From: JAVBNH01 sp031551635
Lineage (GTDB): Bacteria; Bacillota; Clostridia; Oscillospirales; Acutalibacteraceae
Assembly (NCBI GenBank): GCA_031551635.1
Contig: JAVBNH010000003.1
Span: 1 to 64,000, forward strand
DNA: 64,000 nucleotides
Reading direction: 5' to 3'
Below the pieces are notes generated by a model. It made no database searches, had not been told where the DNA came from, and worked only from the letters and a program-made list of their open reading frames with translations. Positions 17,687 to 26,852 of this stretch are shown here, piece after piece (positions within the stretch are counted from its first letter, which is position 1; every line of letters begins with the position of its first letter). Made by a program: the position numbers and the translations under genes.

Positions 17687-18643
17687 ATGCACATGAAAAT
17701 ATTTCGGATTTTTATATTATTTCTTATAATGTTTACTGTTTTCGCACAAACTACTCATGCAAATTCTCCTGCACCTCAAGAATACTTGCAAATTAAAATT
17801 ATAAACAAGCCTGACGAGCTTGTCTATTGTGACTTATTGCTTGAGTTCAAAGAGAATGACAGAAATTATACTTCTCTCTATGAACCAAATGCTGAAAAAT
17901 ATGCTTTCAGTGAAAATAGTGATCTTGTACAGTATAATGTGGACGGATTTGAAAGCTATACCTTCCACTATAAAAACGCGAGAAGCCTCATTAAGCTTCA
18001 AGAGGCTTCAAATATTTATGAAAGTTCTAAATTTTCTCCGGGTGAACATGCGATTTTTGGCGCAGACAGCAGAGATTCAATCACAAAGCATAATTTGGAT
18101 TTTAGAAACAAATATAAAATCATAAAGCTCATTTTTCTTGGTGAGAACGGTAATGTGTTAGGTGTCAGCGAAAAAATTAATCTGTTTACTTCGCAAATTG
18201 CTGCTTTTGACTATAGAATTGAGTACGATTATTCTAAAATGGAAATTATTAATGACGGCAAAAGAGTAGACCCTAATTCGATATATCTCGGGCTGTTCTT
18301 TCCTTCTATTTCCTTGATTCCTCTTTCCGTTTTTATAGAAGTTTTGGTTTCGCGTCTATTTAAATTTGACAGAAAATCACGTAGTTATGTATGGCATATA
18401 AATTTTACAACTCAGTTAATAATGAGATTTTTACAGCTTTGTGTCCCTATTCCGTATATACCTCTCACAATTATACTAGAAATTCTGGTTTTCATCACTG
18501 AATTGATATATTACAAGAAAAAATTCCCTGAAAAGGGTATAAAAAAACTGGTCATATTTACTGCCGCAGCAAATATAACCAGCTTGATAATCGGTATATT
18601 TATTCTTGATTATCCGTTAAATTTGAATCTCCTTATTAATTAG
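17687..18643 (+). CDS. Exported membrane protein, unknown
   Basis: 318 residues: a signal peptide (MHMKIFRIFILFLIMF to about residue 28, with AQTTHA before the mature end), an extracytoplasmic domain of about 170 residues, then three or four hydrophobic segments (about 200-318). GAAAGG lies 10 nt before ATG 17687; an in-frame ATG at 17669 has no ribosome site. Not recognised. A weak promoter (TTGATT at 17634, TATCTT at 17657) lies upstream. Confidence 0.6.
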   Translation: MHMKIFRIFILFLIMFTVFAQTTHANSPAPQEYLQIKIINKPDELVYCDLLLEFKENDRNYTSLYEPNAEKYAFSENSDLVQYNVDGFESYTFHYKNARSLIKLQEASNIYESSKFSPGEHAIFGADSRDSITKHNLDFRNKYKIIKLIFLGENGNVLGVSEKINLFTSQIAAFDYRIEYDYSKMEIINDGKRVDPNSIYLGLFFPSISLIPLSVFIEVLVSRLFKFDRKSRSYVWHINFTTQLIMRFLQLCVPIPYIPLTIILEILVFITELIYYKKKFPEKGIKKLVIFTAAANITSLIIGIFILDYPLNLNLLIN

Positions 18644-18744
18644 ACAATATAGTTGAGTGTATAGTCTGATTATTGTTTCCCGAAATCATCATAATTTTTT
18701 TCCTGTGATTTACCGTCGGTGGTTGCCGAAACAAAGGATGTTAC

Positions 18745-19422
18745 CTAGCCTACCTGTGACTGCGCGGTTTCATAGGGTACGCCTTTTTCGACATTATTAC
18801 CGCTGCCGTCATAGACAGAATAATAACGGTCGCGTGAGTGAAAATTTAATTTTTTATCTGCTGATGCCTGATAAAGCTCTACTTTTTCGTTCTTTTCAAG
18901 TTTTTCGATAAAATTCGCATCCTTCAAGTCAGGTTTTTTACCGGCATTGAGCACATCGGAAATTTCAATAACAGCGGTCGGCAAAAATGCACGCAAATTA
19001 CCTTCTTCATCCCCTGTGGCTAAAATAACATACAGCTTTCCCTTTTCTGGAAAGACATCATTTTCACCGTATTTATAAAACTCTTTTCCCGATTTCGAAA
19101 CACCGCCGATTTTTTTCAGTACTATCTCTTTATCGCCTATCAGCTGCCCTTTAATGTTTTTTATAACACTTACCGAGAAGTTTGTAAAAGGTTCGGCTGT
19201 TTCTTCATCCGGGTAAATATATTCAGTGTTGATTTTTTCATTTATGTATCCGACAAAAACATAATCAGCATACTCAACGACAGCTTCCGGGTCATTGATA
19301 TCAATAGAATATTTCGATTCTATTAGGTTAACTTCAAGATCACGGTTAAGAAGGATCAATACCGTTGTTGCAAATAGCACAATTACCACAACAATTGCGA
19401 TAATAATATTTTTCTGTTTCAT
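18745..19422 (-). CDS. Membrane-anchored exported protein, unknown
   Basis: About 225 residues. One hydrophobic anchor (about 5-26, IIIAIVVVIVLFATTVLILL) precedes a domain with the segment VVEYADYVFVGYINEK and repeated beta-like stretches (VILATGDEEGNLRAF). This pattern is common in Clostridial and Bacillus exported proteins of unknown role. ATG 19422 is preferred over GTG 19431 because GGAAAGGAAA overlaps the latter. Convergent with the gene at 17687. Confidence 0.6.
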   Translation of the reverse strand: MKQKNIIIAIVVVIVLFATTVLILLNRDLEVNLIESKYSIDINDPEAVVEYADYVFVGYINEKINTEYIYPDEETAEPFTNFSVSVIKNIKGQLIGDKEIVLKKIGGVSKSGKEFYKYGENDVFPEKGKLYVILATGDEEGNLRAFLPTAVIEISDVLNAGKKPDLKDANFIEKLEKNEKVELYQASADKKLNFHSRDRYYSVYDGSGNNVEKGVPYETAQSQVG

Positions 19423-19580
19423 CAATACCACTTTCCTTTCCGATTATTATTATATCAAATTCTAAATATAAAAGCAATATATGTTTTTTAATTACATTGC
19501 CAGATTGCATTATTTTTTAGAACGAAGCTAAGTTGATACAGTTCCATTTTTTCAACTAACCGCTTTGTGTCGTTACTTCT

Positions 19581-19610
19581 GTCATAAGCACCTCATATTT
19601 CGCATATCAA
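19581..19610 (+). promoter_or_regulatory. Candidate sigma-E promoter of spoIIID
   Basis: GTCATAAG (19581-19588), 14-bp spacer, CATATCAA (19603-19610). This resembles the mother-cell sigma-E consensus (ATA-type -35, CATA-type -10, 13-14 bp apart). spoIIID is sigma-E dependent in Bacillus subtilis. Confidence 0.55.
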
Positions 19611-19644
19611 TTGACAAGACGATATGTGAAGCGGAGGGTTAATT

Positions 19645-19902
19645 ATGAAAATGCTCGTTGAAGAAAGAGCTGTGGAGCTCGGTGAATATATTGTTGAAAA
19701 TAAAGCGACCGTAAGAGCAGCCGCCCAGAAGTTTGGAATAAGCAAGTCGACAGTACATATGGACGTAGCGCAAAGACTGATGAAGGTCAATCCCTCACTG
19801 TATAACGAGGTCAGAGAAATTTTGGATGTAAACAAAGCACAGCGTCATATCAGAGGGGGCTTGGCAACCAAAGAAAAATACCGTCATACAGATATTTTTT
19901 AA
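19645..19902 (+). CDS. spoIIID: Sporulation transcriptional regulator SpoIIID
   Basis: 85 residues with a helix-turn-helix (VRAAAQKFGISKSTVHMDV, about 28-46) and the family tail LDVNKAQRHIRGG. It adjusts mother-cell gene expression between sigma-E and sigma-K during endospore formation. Strong evidence that the organism is, or descends from, a spore former. GGAGGG lies about 7 nt before the ATG; a hairpin terminator follows at once. Confidence 0.95.
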   Translation: MKMLVEERAVELGEYIVENKATVRAAAQKFGISKSTVHMDVAQRLMKVNPSLYNEVREILDVNKAQRHIRGGLATKEKYRHTDIF

Positions 19903-19910
19903 GTTCCTCC

Positions 19911-19944
19911 AAAAAAAAACCGGCAGAAATGCCGGTTTTTTTTT
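19911..19944 (+). terminator. Intrinsic terminator after spoIIID
   Basis: A run of A then CCGGCA, GAAA loop, TGCCGG then nine T (15-bp complementary arms, 19911-19925 and 19930-19944). Confidence 0.9.
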
Positions 19945-20063
19945 CAATAACACTAATCAAAATCTAATATCTTAACTAGTACCAAAATGGCAAACTTAAA
20001 TCTGTAAAGGATTTCTTAGCTTGTTATTTTTTTGTTACTGGAGAACGAGGGGGGAAAGGGTTG

Positions 20064-20215
20064 TATTTATGCTTTATGAAATTTATTTTGGTTGATTTCC
20101 AAACTTTACTGCTTATTTATAAGATTATATACCATAATTTGAAATTAATTAAACGCTAAATTTGTGAAATAAGTAAATATGCATAAAATATGCATATTTA
20201 TACAATATTTTAGTT
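20064..20215 (-). pseudogene. Decayed copy of the GH130 promoter and first codons
   Basis: The minus strand here matches the region 29524-29675 through the spacer block CTTATTTCACAAATTTAGCG, the -10 box TATAAT (minus, 20129-20124), the leader ATAAATAAGC and about ten codons. The start codon is ATA instead of ATG (20086-20084). The readable peptide NFIKHKYNP matches NFIKHKNNP of the intact gene before similarity ends in AACCC. It looks like a fragment left by duplication or rearrangement. The rest of the gap 19945-20288 holds the argC operator and promoter. Confidence 0.65.
20174..20200. promoter_or_regulatory. Perfect palindrome upstream of argC, likely ArgR box
   Basis: Arms TAAATATGCATA (20174-20185) and TATGCATATTTA (20189-20200) with AAA between. 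The core resembles arginine-repressor boxes (T-x-TG-x-AT-AT-rich-AT-x-CA). It ends 13 bp before the argC -35 box, a suitable place for ArgR/AhrC control. The regulator itself is not in the window. Confidence 0.6.
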
Positions 20216-20242
20216 GACAAACGGAAAGTGACAGTATATAAT
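20214..20242 (+). promoter_or_regulatory. argC promoter
   Basis: TTGACA (20214-20219), 17-bp spacer, TATAAT (20237-20242): full sigma-A consensus. Confidence 0.85.
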
Positions 20243-20288
20243 ATGACATACTTTAGGTGAAAGCTTATTTGTCAGGGGATGAAAATGA

Positions 20289-21224
20289 ATGAAAAAGGTT
20301 TTTATTGACGGCAGAGAAGGTACAACAGGACTGCGAATATATGAAAGATTGCAAGGACGGAAAGACTTGCAGCTTCTTCTCTTGAGCGAAGAAGAAAGAA
20401 AAAATACTAAAGAGCGAAAAAAATGTATAAATATCGCCGATTATGTATTTTTATGCTTACCTGATGAGGCAGCAGTAGAATCTGTCAGCTTATGCGAAAA
20501 TGACAAAACAGTTATAATTGATGCCTCGACCGCTCACAGAACTGTGGAGGGTTGGAGCTACGGGCTGCCGGAACTATCAACTGAGCATCGACGAAAAATT
20601 GAAAACAGCAATCGAATTGCTGTTCCGGGTTGTTTTGCAAGCGGATTTAACGCTCTGGTCTACCCATTAATCGCAAATGATATGATTGACAGGAATTATC
20701 CGCTTAACTGTTTTGCGGTTTCGGGTTACAGCGGCGGCGGAAAAAAAATGATTGCCGAGTATGAGAATGAAAACAGAGCTCCCGAGCTTTCATCACCGCG
20801 TCAATATGCCTTAACCCAGCAGCATAAGCATCTGCGGGAAATGAAACATGCATCAAAGCTCGAAGCTGAGCCGGTTTTTATTCCGCTGGTTGACGATTTT
20901 TACAGCGGAATGCAGGTTACCGTTCCGATTATGCCAAGGCTGCTCAAAAAAAAGCTGACACAGAATGAAATCCATGATTTTTTCTCTGCGTATTATAATT
21001 CTTCCAGGATGATAAAGGTGCAGGCTATTTCTGAGAACGGATTATATATGGCGGCAAATTCTCTTGCAGCAAATGACGGTATGCGAATAAATATCTGCGG
21101 TAACGATGAGCGAATACTTCTTATCGCGACTTTTGACAACCTCGGTAAAGGCGCTTCCGGAGCCGCGGTTCAATGCATGAATATACGCATGGGCATTGAC
21201 GAAGGTACAGGTTTATTTTTATAA
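20289..21224 (+). CDS. argC: N-acetyl-gamma-glutamyl-phosphate reductase (short form)
   Basis: 311 residues, the short ArgC type. N-terminal NADP motif DGREGTTG (about 7-14), catalytic cysteine in AVPGCFASGFNAL, then SGYSGGGKKMI. It reduces N-acetylglutamyl phosphate to the semialdehyde. AGGGGATG precedes ATG 20289. First gene of argC-J-B-D. Confidence 0.92.
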   Translation: MKKVFIDGREGTTGLRIYERLQGRKDLQLLLLSEEERKNTKERKKCINIADYVFLCLPDEAAVESVSLCENDKTVIIDASTAHRTVEGWSYGLPELSTEHRRKIENSNRIAVPGCFASGFNALVYPLIANDMIDRNYPLNCFAVSGYSGGGKKMIAEYENENRAPELSSPRQYALTQQHKHLREMKHASKLEAEPVFIPLVDDFYSGMQVTVPIMPRLLKKKLTQNEIHDFFSAYYNSSRMIKVQAISENGLYMAANSLAANDGMRINICGNDERILLIATFDNLGKGASGAAVQCMNIRMGIDEGTGLFL

Positions 21225-21242
21225 GAACAGGAGAAATAATTG

Positions 21243-22463
21243 ATGAATGATTTATTATTTATAAACGGTGGCGTTTGCGCGGCTAAGGGCTACAAAGCTT
21301 CCGGGATTCACTGCGGAATCCGGAAGAATAAAGAAAAAAAGGATTTGGCGCTGATTGTCAGTGATTGCAAGGCTTCGGCAGCTTCCGTCTATACTTGCAA
21401 TCTTGTTAAAGGCGCGCCGATTTGTGTTACACAGCAAAATATTTCCGACGGCTATGCTCAGGCAATTATCTGTAACAGCGGAAACGCTAACACCTGCAAT
21501 GCAAACGGCATTGAAATTGCTGAGGGAATGTGTGAGTTAGTCGCGAAAAACTCTGAAATTTCCGCAAAGGATGTTATCGTCGCTTCGACAGGCGTTATCG
21601 GGCAGACGCTTGATATAACTCCGATTGAAAAGGGTATGAGCGACCTGTTCGCTTCACTCGGTGATAATTCCTTTGATGCCGCAAATGCGATAATGACAAC
21701 CGATACCGCCTTGAAGGAAATCGCTGTAAGCTTTAAAATAAATGATGTGGAATGCAGAATCGGCGGCATTGCGAAGGGTAGCGGCATGATTCACCCGAAT
21801 ATGGCGACTATGCTTGTTTTTATTACGACAGACGCGAAAATTTCTCCTCAGACATTGCAGAAGGCTTTAAGCGAAGATATTATAAACACTTTTAATATGG
21901 TCAGCGTTGACGGTGACACCTCGACTAATGATATGGTCAGTATTCTCGCGAACGGACTTGCAAAAAATGACGAAATAACCGCCGAGAGTGAAAACTACAC
22001 GATTTTTGCAAAGGCTCTTAATGCAATAACTACATATCTGTGCCGCTCAATTGCTAAGGATGGCGAGGGTGCGACAAAGCTTCTCGAATGTGTTTTATGC
22101 GGTGCGAAGGATGAGGAAACGGCGAGAATTGCGGCGAAATCGGTTATCTGCTCAAGTCTTGTCAAGGCGGCGATGTTCGGCTCGGACGCTAACTGGGGCA
22201 GGATTTTATGCGCTTTAGGTTATTGCGGACGTGAGCTTGACGTTTTGAAAATCGATGTTTCATTTAAATCAAAAGCTGGGCAGCTTGATGTTTGCAAAAA
22301 CGGTGCGGGGATTGATTTTTCTGAGGAGCTCGGCAAAAAAATCCTCAGCGAGGATGAGATTCAGATTTTAGTAAACCTTAACGACGGCGAATGCGGCGCT
22401 GTTAGCTGGGGTTGCGATTTAACATATGACTATGTTAAAATAAACGGTGATTACAGAACTTAA
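21243..22463 (+). CDS. argJ: Glutamate N-acetyltransferase (bifunctional ArgJ)
   Basis: A 406-residue ornithine acetyltransferase. The self-cleavage site is at HPNMATMLVF (Thr before MLVF starts the beta chain); the substrate motif CNSGNANTCN is present. ArgJ recycles the acetyl group from N-acetylornithine to glutamate. Start ATG 21243 follows CAGGAGA by 8 nt. No argA-like gene is seen, as expected for the cyclic pathway. Confidence 0.95.
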   Translation: MNDLLFINGGVCAAKGYKASGIHCGIRKNKEKKDLALIVSDCKASAASVYTCNLVKGAPICVTQQNISDGYAQAIICNSGNANTCNANGIEIAEGMCELVAKNSEISAKDVIVASTGVIGQTLDITPIEKGMSDLFASLGDNSFDAANAIMTTDTALKEIAVSFKINDVECRIGGIAKGSGMIHPNMATMLVFITTDAKISPQTLQKALSEDIINTFNMVSVDGDTSTNDMVSILANGLAKNDEITAESENYTIFAKALNAITTYLCRSIAKDGEGATKLLECVLCGAKDEETARIAAKSVICSSLVKAAMFGSDANWGRILCALGYCGRELDVLKIDVSFKSKAGQLDVCKNGAGIDFSEELGKKILSEDEIQILVNLNDGECGAVSWGCDLTYDYVKINGDYRT

Positions 22464-22480
22464 TTAGGAGATTGGGAAAA

Positions 22481-23350
22481 ATGGATAATTCATTCAGAGT
22501 ACAAACCTTAATAGAAGCACTGCCTTATATTCAGAAATATAATAATAAAATAATTGTTGTCAAGTACGGCGGAAATGCGATGATTAACGAGGAGCTGAAG
22601 CTGGCAGTAATGCGTGATGTCGTACTGCTCTCTCTTATTGGTGTCAAAGTTGTGCTGGTTCACGGCGGCGGACCTGAAATCACAGAGCTGCTCGGAAAGC
22701 TTGGTAAGCAAAGCAGTTTTATTGACGGACTGCGCGTGACAGACAGGGAAACTGCCGAGGTCGCGTTAATGGTTCTCGCCGGAAAAATAAATAAGTCACT
22801 TGTTAATCTTATTAATAATATCGAGGGAAACGCTATTGGGCTTTGCGGCGTTGACGCTCATATGATTGAGGCAAAGCAGCTTGATGAGAAGCTCGGTTTT
22901 GTGGGCGATATTACCGCGATTAATGAAAAACCGATTCTTGATTTGCTTGACAAGGGATACATTCCGGTTATTTCAACAATCGGCTGCGATAAAAAAGGAA
23001 ATATTTATAATATTAACGCCGACACAGCCGCTGCGATGATTGCGGGCAAACTAAAGGCGGAAAGCTTTATCTCGATGACCGATATCAGGGGCTTGCTTCA
23101 GTCTAAGGATGACGAGAGCACTCTGATTCATAAGGTTGATATTGATGAAGCACCGAAGCTAATATCCGAAGGGATAATATCAGGCGGAATGATACCCAAG
23201 GTTAACTGCTGTATTGACGCCATAAAGCAAGGCGTACAAAAGGTTTTTATCATGGACGGGCGTATTCCGCATTCTATCCTGATTGAAATCCTTACAAATG
23301 AAGGTGTCGGAACCATGTTTACAAACGAAAGTGAAAAAAATAATATTTGA
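22481..23350 (+). CDS. argB: Acetylglutamate kinase
   Basis: 289 residues, amino-acid kinase fold. KYGGNAM and VLVHGGGPEI bind ATP and substrate; NINADTAAAMIAG and GGMIPKV are canonical. ATG 22481 follows AGGAG by 10 nt; TTG 22472 is too close to that site. The N-terminus (DNSFRVQTLIEALPYIQKY) includes the helix of arginine-inhibited hexameric forms, so feedback inhibition is likely but inferred. Confidence 0.95.
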   Translation: MDNSFRVQTLIEALPYIQKYNNKIIVVKYGGNAMINEELKLAVMRDVVLLSLIGVKVVLVHGGGPEITELLGKLGKQSSFIDGLRVTDRETAEVALMVLAGKINKSLVNLINNIEGNAIGLCGVDAHMIEAKQLDEKLGFVGDITAINEKPILDLLDKGYIPVISTIGCDKKGNIYNINADTAAAMIAGKLKAESFISMTDIRGLLQSKDDESTLIHKVDIDEAPKLISEGIISGGMIPKVNCCIDAIKQGVQKVFIMDGRIPHSILIEILTNEGVGTMFTNESEKNNI

Positions 23351-23364
23351 ACGGTGTGGTTATA

Positions 23365-24534
23365 ATGGATTATAAGAATGAAGACAAAAATTATATAGCG
23401 AATACCTATGCCCGTTTTGATGTGCTTTTTGTTAAAGGTAAAGGCTCGAAGCTTTTTGACGAAAAGGGTAAGGAATACATCGACCTCGGCAGCGGTATCG
23501 CGGTTAACAGCTTTGGTCTTGATGATGAGGAGTGGGCTTCTGCGGTTTGCAGTCAGGTAAATACCCTGCAGCATGTTTCCAATCTGTATTATTCCAAGCC
23601 TCAAATTGAGCTGGCGAAACTGCTGTGCGAAAAAAGCGGAATGAAAAAGGTTTTTTTCGGTAATTCCGGGGCTGAAGCTAATGAGTGCGCTATTAAAACT
23701 GCAAGGAAGTATTCGAGCGACAAGTACGGCTCTGACAGCGGCAGAAATGTCATTGTTACGCTCAAAAACAGCTTCCATGGCAGAACTATAACAACTCTCG
23801 CCGCAACAGGTCAGGAGGTTTTTCATAAGGATTTCGGTCCCTTCACCGAAGGTTTTGTTTTCGCTGAGCCTGACGATTTCGACAACATAAAAAAAATTGT
23901 TTCAGAAAACAAAGTTTGCGCCATTATGCTTGAGCTTATTCAAGGCGAAGGCGGAGTATATGTTCTTGATAAGGATTATGTCAAAGCAGTTGCAGCTATT
24001 TGTCAAGAGAATGACATTCTGCTGATAATTGACGAGGTTCAGACAGGAAACGGCAGGTGCGGAAGCCTTTTTTGCTACATGCAATACAGCATTAAGCCTG
24101 ATATAGTTACGACTGCTAAGGGGCTTGCCGGCGGTCTCCCCTTCGGTGCTTGTATGTTCAGCGAAAAAACGGAAAATGTTCTTGGTATAAGCTCCCACGG
24201 TTCGACCTTCGGCGGAAATCCTGTTTGTGCTGCGGGTGCTATGAGCGTTCTCTCACGCCTTGATGAAACGCTGATGAATGAAGTGAAGGAAAAAAGCAAT
24301 TATATTATTGAGTCTTTAAAAGGCAGCAATGGTGTTAAATCCATCAGCGGAATCGGTTTGATGCTGGGTATTGAATGTGAAAAGGACTCGAAAGAAGTTG
24401 TTAACAAATGTCTCGAAAAAGGTGTTGTTTGCTTGACTGCTAAAAATAAAGTTAGGCTACTTCCAGCTCTCAATATACCCTTTGATGAGCTGAAAACCGC
24501 GATAAATATACTCAAAAATGTTATTTCCGAATAA
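23365..24534 (+). CDS. argD: Acetylornithine aminotransferase
   Basis: 389 residues, class III PLP aminotransferase. FFGNSGAEANECAIKTAR, SFHGRT, IIDEVQTGNGRCG and the PLP lysine in TAKGLAGG are present. Converts N-acetylglutamate semialdehyde to N-acetylornithine. ATG 23365 has a weak upstream site (GGTGTGG). Confidence 0.95.
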   Translation: MDYKNEDKNYIANTYARFDVLFVKGKGSKLFDEKGKEYIDLGSGIAVNSFGLDDEEWASAVCSQVNTLQHVSNLYYSKPQIELAKLLCEKSGMKKVFFGNSGAEANECAIKTARKYSSDKYGSDSGRNVIVTLKNSFHGRTITTLAATGQEVFHKDFGPFTEGFVFAEPDDFDNIKKIVSENKVCAIMLELIQGEGGVYVLDKDYVKAVAAICQENDILLIIDEVQTGNGRCGSLFCYMQYSIKPDIVTTAKGLAGGLPFGACMFSEKTENVLGISSHGSTFGGNPVCAAGAMSVLSRLDETLMNEVKEKSNYIIESLKGSNGVKSISGIGLMLGIECEKDSKEVVNKCLEKGVVCLTAKNKVRLLPALNIPFDELKTAINILKNVISE

Positions 24535-24552
24535 TCGGAGGGAAGGAAAACT

Positions 24553-24852
24553 ATGGTAAAGCATTTTGTAATGTGGCATATGAAGGATGAATATGCTCCC
24601 GAGAAAAAATCAGAATATCTCAAGCAAATCAAAGAAGGGCTTGAGGGACTTGTCGGAGTTATTCCGGGCATGGTTTCCGCGAAGGTTTATACCTTACCGC
24701 TGGAAGGTCAGGCTTTTGACATGATGCTTGACAGCACCTTTTCTGATGAAGAAGCTCTGAAGAATTATCAGAGCAATCCTGCACATATCAAAGTCGCGAC
24801 GATTGTTCGCTCTGTTGTAGACGGCAGAGCATGCTTTGATTGCAATGATTAA
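24553..24852 (+). CDS. Dabb (stress-responsive A/B barrel) family protein
   Basis: 99 residues starting VKHFVMWHMKDE, the typical Dabb opening, and containing the HIKVA-x-IV-x-SV segment. Dabb proteins are small dimeric ferredoxin-like barrels; the biochemical role here is unknown. Cotranscription with the arg genes is likely (18 nt gap, GGAGGGAAGG site). Confidence 0.8.
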   Translation: MVKHFVMWHMKDEYAPEKKSEYLKQIKEGLEGLVGVIPGMVSAKVYTLPLEGQAFDMMLDSTFSDEEALKNYQSNPAHIKVATIVRSVVDGRACFDCND

Positions 24853-24886
24853 TATTTATTAGACATAAATAGTTAATAAACTTAAT

Positions 24887-24927
24887 TTGCTTGTGAATTG
24901 TGTAAAATTACCATAATACACAAGCAA
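24887..24927. repeat. Inverted repeat with two alternative pairings
   Basis: TTGCTTGTG (24887-24895) pairs with CACAAGCAA (24919-24927), or TTGTGTA (24898-24904) with TACACAA (24917-24923); the two cannot form together. It lies between the arg operon and the transporter promoter and may be a weak terminator or an operator. Confidence 0.4.
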
Positions 24928-24943
24928 TTATTATGCAATTCTA

Positions 24944-24972
24944 TTGACATTATAAAAATAATAAGCTATTAT
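24944..24972 (+). promoter_or_regulatory. Promoter of the sugar symporter gene
   Basis: TTGACA (24944-24949), 17-bp spacer, TATTAT (24967-24972). Confidence 0.7.
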
Positions 24973-25011
24973 TAATGAATAGTCTATTATATCCGTTGGA
25001 AGGGGTTTATT

Positions 25012-26553
25012 ATGTCAAATAATCTGAAACTGAGAACCTATACTAAAAAAGAGAGAAATGTCTACCTCATAGGTCTTGCCGGGCAAAATGTTCTCTACAA
25101 TGTAATTAATATGTTGCTCGCGTCATATTTTTTGCAAAATGTTTTGTATATTCCTGCGATGACTGTCGGTTTTATAATTACCGGCGCGAGGGTTTGGGAC
25201 GCTTTCAACGATTTTCTTATGGGAACTGTTGTTGACAAAACTAAGTCAAAATGGGGAAAATGCCGTCCTTACCTGCTTTTTATTCCCTTACCTATTTGTA
25301 TAATTACCATTTTAAATTTCGTTAACGGCACATATGATTCCACGGCAGGACTAAACTTTTCAAATATTATGATTGTTGCCTGGGCAGCTTTCATCTATGT
25401 TTTGTGGGGTATGACATATACAATAGGTGATATTCCGCTGTGGGGGATTACATCACGCATGACTGAGATTAAAAAGGATAGGGAAAAGCTGGTTTCACTC
25501 GCAAAAATGTTTGCGGGAATCGGTGCTGCAATTGCGACTGTGGCTCTGCAGCCGCTTGCGCTTGCTGTTTCAAAAACGCTTACCGAAAAGTTCGGTGATT
25601 TTGAAAAAGGCTCGAAATACGGATTTTTATTGGTTGCCGCCGGTTTCACAATTATTGCCGCTGGCGCATATCAGCTGGTAGGTGTCTTTGTAAAAGAAAA
25701 TATTAAGGTTGAATCAACTGGAAATAAGGTTCGCGATAACTTTAAAATGATGTGGGGCAACAAGCCCTTCAGGCAGATTTTGATTTCCGGAGTCATAGCC
25801 GGACCGAAAAATATTTTGATGCTGGTTGCTTTTCCGATAATAACATATTATTATTCAAGCAAAGACCCAGGGAAAGCACTATTTTATATGGCTTTTCTCG
25901 GCGGAGGACTGTTTATAGGAAATTTTGTTTCTATGGCGCTTGTGCCGAAATTGCTCACGAAATTTTCAAAAAAGAACCTCTATAATTATTCAAATATCAT
26001 TGCCGGAATACCTTGCGGACTTCTGTTTTTCGTATATCTGACGGGACCTGACAAAATGACAACCCCCTTGTATATGGCTTTTTCCTTTATCGGCTTTTTG
26101 TTTAATGGTATTGCTCTCGGTATAACAAATGTCCTTCAGGCGTATATGATTGCCGACGCAATTGACTACGAGGAATATACAAATAACAGGCGTCCGGACG
26201 GTGTATTTTTTGCAGGTCAGACCTTCATCGCAAAGCTGGGCGCGGGTGTTTCCTCAATTATTTATGCTGTTGCCTGCTCGGTTGTCGGTTTTTCATCTGC
26301 CAATATCAAGGCTCTTGACGCGGCGATGGCGGAGGGACTGATTCCTCGCGAGGTCATGATGACAGATTCGACGATATACGGCTATCTGACCATGATGTTT
26401 TTTGTCATAACAGTTCCGGTTGCCATCAGCAGTCTTTTATGTGTCATACCGACATGGAAATACGCACTTGACGACAAAAAGCATGATGAAATTCTGGAAG
26501 AGCTCAATAAACGCAGACACGCGAGTGAAGAAAAGGATGAAACAGCGCAATAA
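25012..26553 (+). CDS. GPH-family sugar:cation symporter
   Basis: 513 residues, about 12 membrane helices. Family signature GARVWDAFNDFLMGTVVDKTKSKWGKCRPYLLF (loop 2-3 region, the first half near residue 62) and the late AIDYEEYTNNRRPDGVFFAGQ segment are typical of the glycoside-pentoside-hexuronide family (MelB/XynB-like). It imports small glycosides with a cation. The substrate is not readable; the neighbourhood (GH130, two GH38) suggests mannosides or similar. GGAAGGGG precedes ATG 25012. Confidence 0.88.
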   Translation: MSNNLKLRTYTKKERNVYLIGLAGQNVLYNVINMLLASYFLQNVLYIPAMTVGFIITGARVWDAFNDFLMGTVVDKTKSKWGKCRPYLLFIPLPICIITILNFVNGTYDSTAGLNFSNIMIVAWAAFIYVLWGMTYTIGDIPLWGITSRMTEIKKDREKLVSLAKMFAGIGAAIATVALQPLALAVSKTLTEKFGDFEKGSKYGFLLVAAGFTIIAAGAYQLVGVFVKENIKVESTGNKVRDNFKMMWGNKPFRQILISGVIAGPKNILMLVAFPIITYYYSSKDPGKALFYMAFLGGGLFIGNFVSMALVPKLLTKFSKKNLYNYSNIIAGIPCGLLFFVYLTGPDKMTTPLYMAFSFIGFLFNGIALGITNVLQAYMIADAIDYEEYTNNRRPDGVFFAGQTFIAKLGAGVSSIIYAVACSVVGFSSANIKALDAAMAEGLIPREVMMTDSTIYGYLTMMFFVITVPVAISSLLCVIPTWKYALDDKKHDEILEELNKRRHASEEKDETAQ

Positions 26554-26560
26554 AAAAAAT

Positions 26561-26590
26561 AAAGGGCTTGCCTGAATAGGTAAGCCCTTT
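26561..26590 (+). terminator. Intrinsic terminator after the symporter
   Basis: AAAGGGCTTGCCT, loop GAAT, AGGTAAGCCCTTT (one wobble pair). The T run after it is short on this strand; A-rich DNA precedes it, so it can act on the minus strand too. Confidence 0.75.
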
Positions 26591-26671
26591 GTAAACGATG
26601 AATAAATTGAAATTAAACATTAAATAAAAATCATTCCCGAATTGATTAACTGCAAAATTCACCTGCTTATA

Positions 26672-26747
26672 CTAACGTGGGCTTGGCTGGCCAAGCCCAC
26701 AACCCAAGACTTGTTTTTTGTTGAGCTTTCAGCTCACTAAGGTACTA
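26672..26747 (-). repeat. Palindromic dispersed repeat, copy D
   Basis: Reverse orientation: CTAACGTGGGC ... GAGCTTTCAGCTCACTAAGGTACTA. The palindrome loop is changed (TGGCC in place of the usual centre) while the arms are kept. Lies in the gap 26591-26885, which also holds heptad repeats at its end. Confidence 0.85.
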
Positions 26748-26852
26748 ACTTTTTATCAGTGGTTAGTATTAAATAAGCTTAATTATACTTTTAAAAAATC
26801 ATTCGCGTGCAGATTGTAAAAAAACCTCTGCATTTAGGTTCGCAACCCCCAC

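Noticed and set aside
19593..19835. Minus-strand frame over spoIIID
   Set aside because: SpoIIID is unmistakable on the plus strand; the opposite frame is a shadow.
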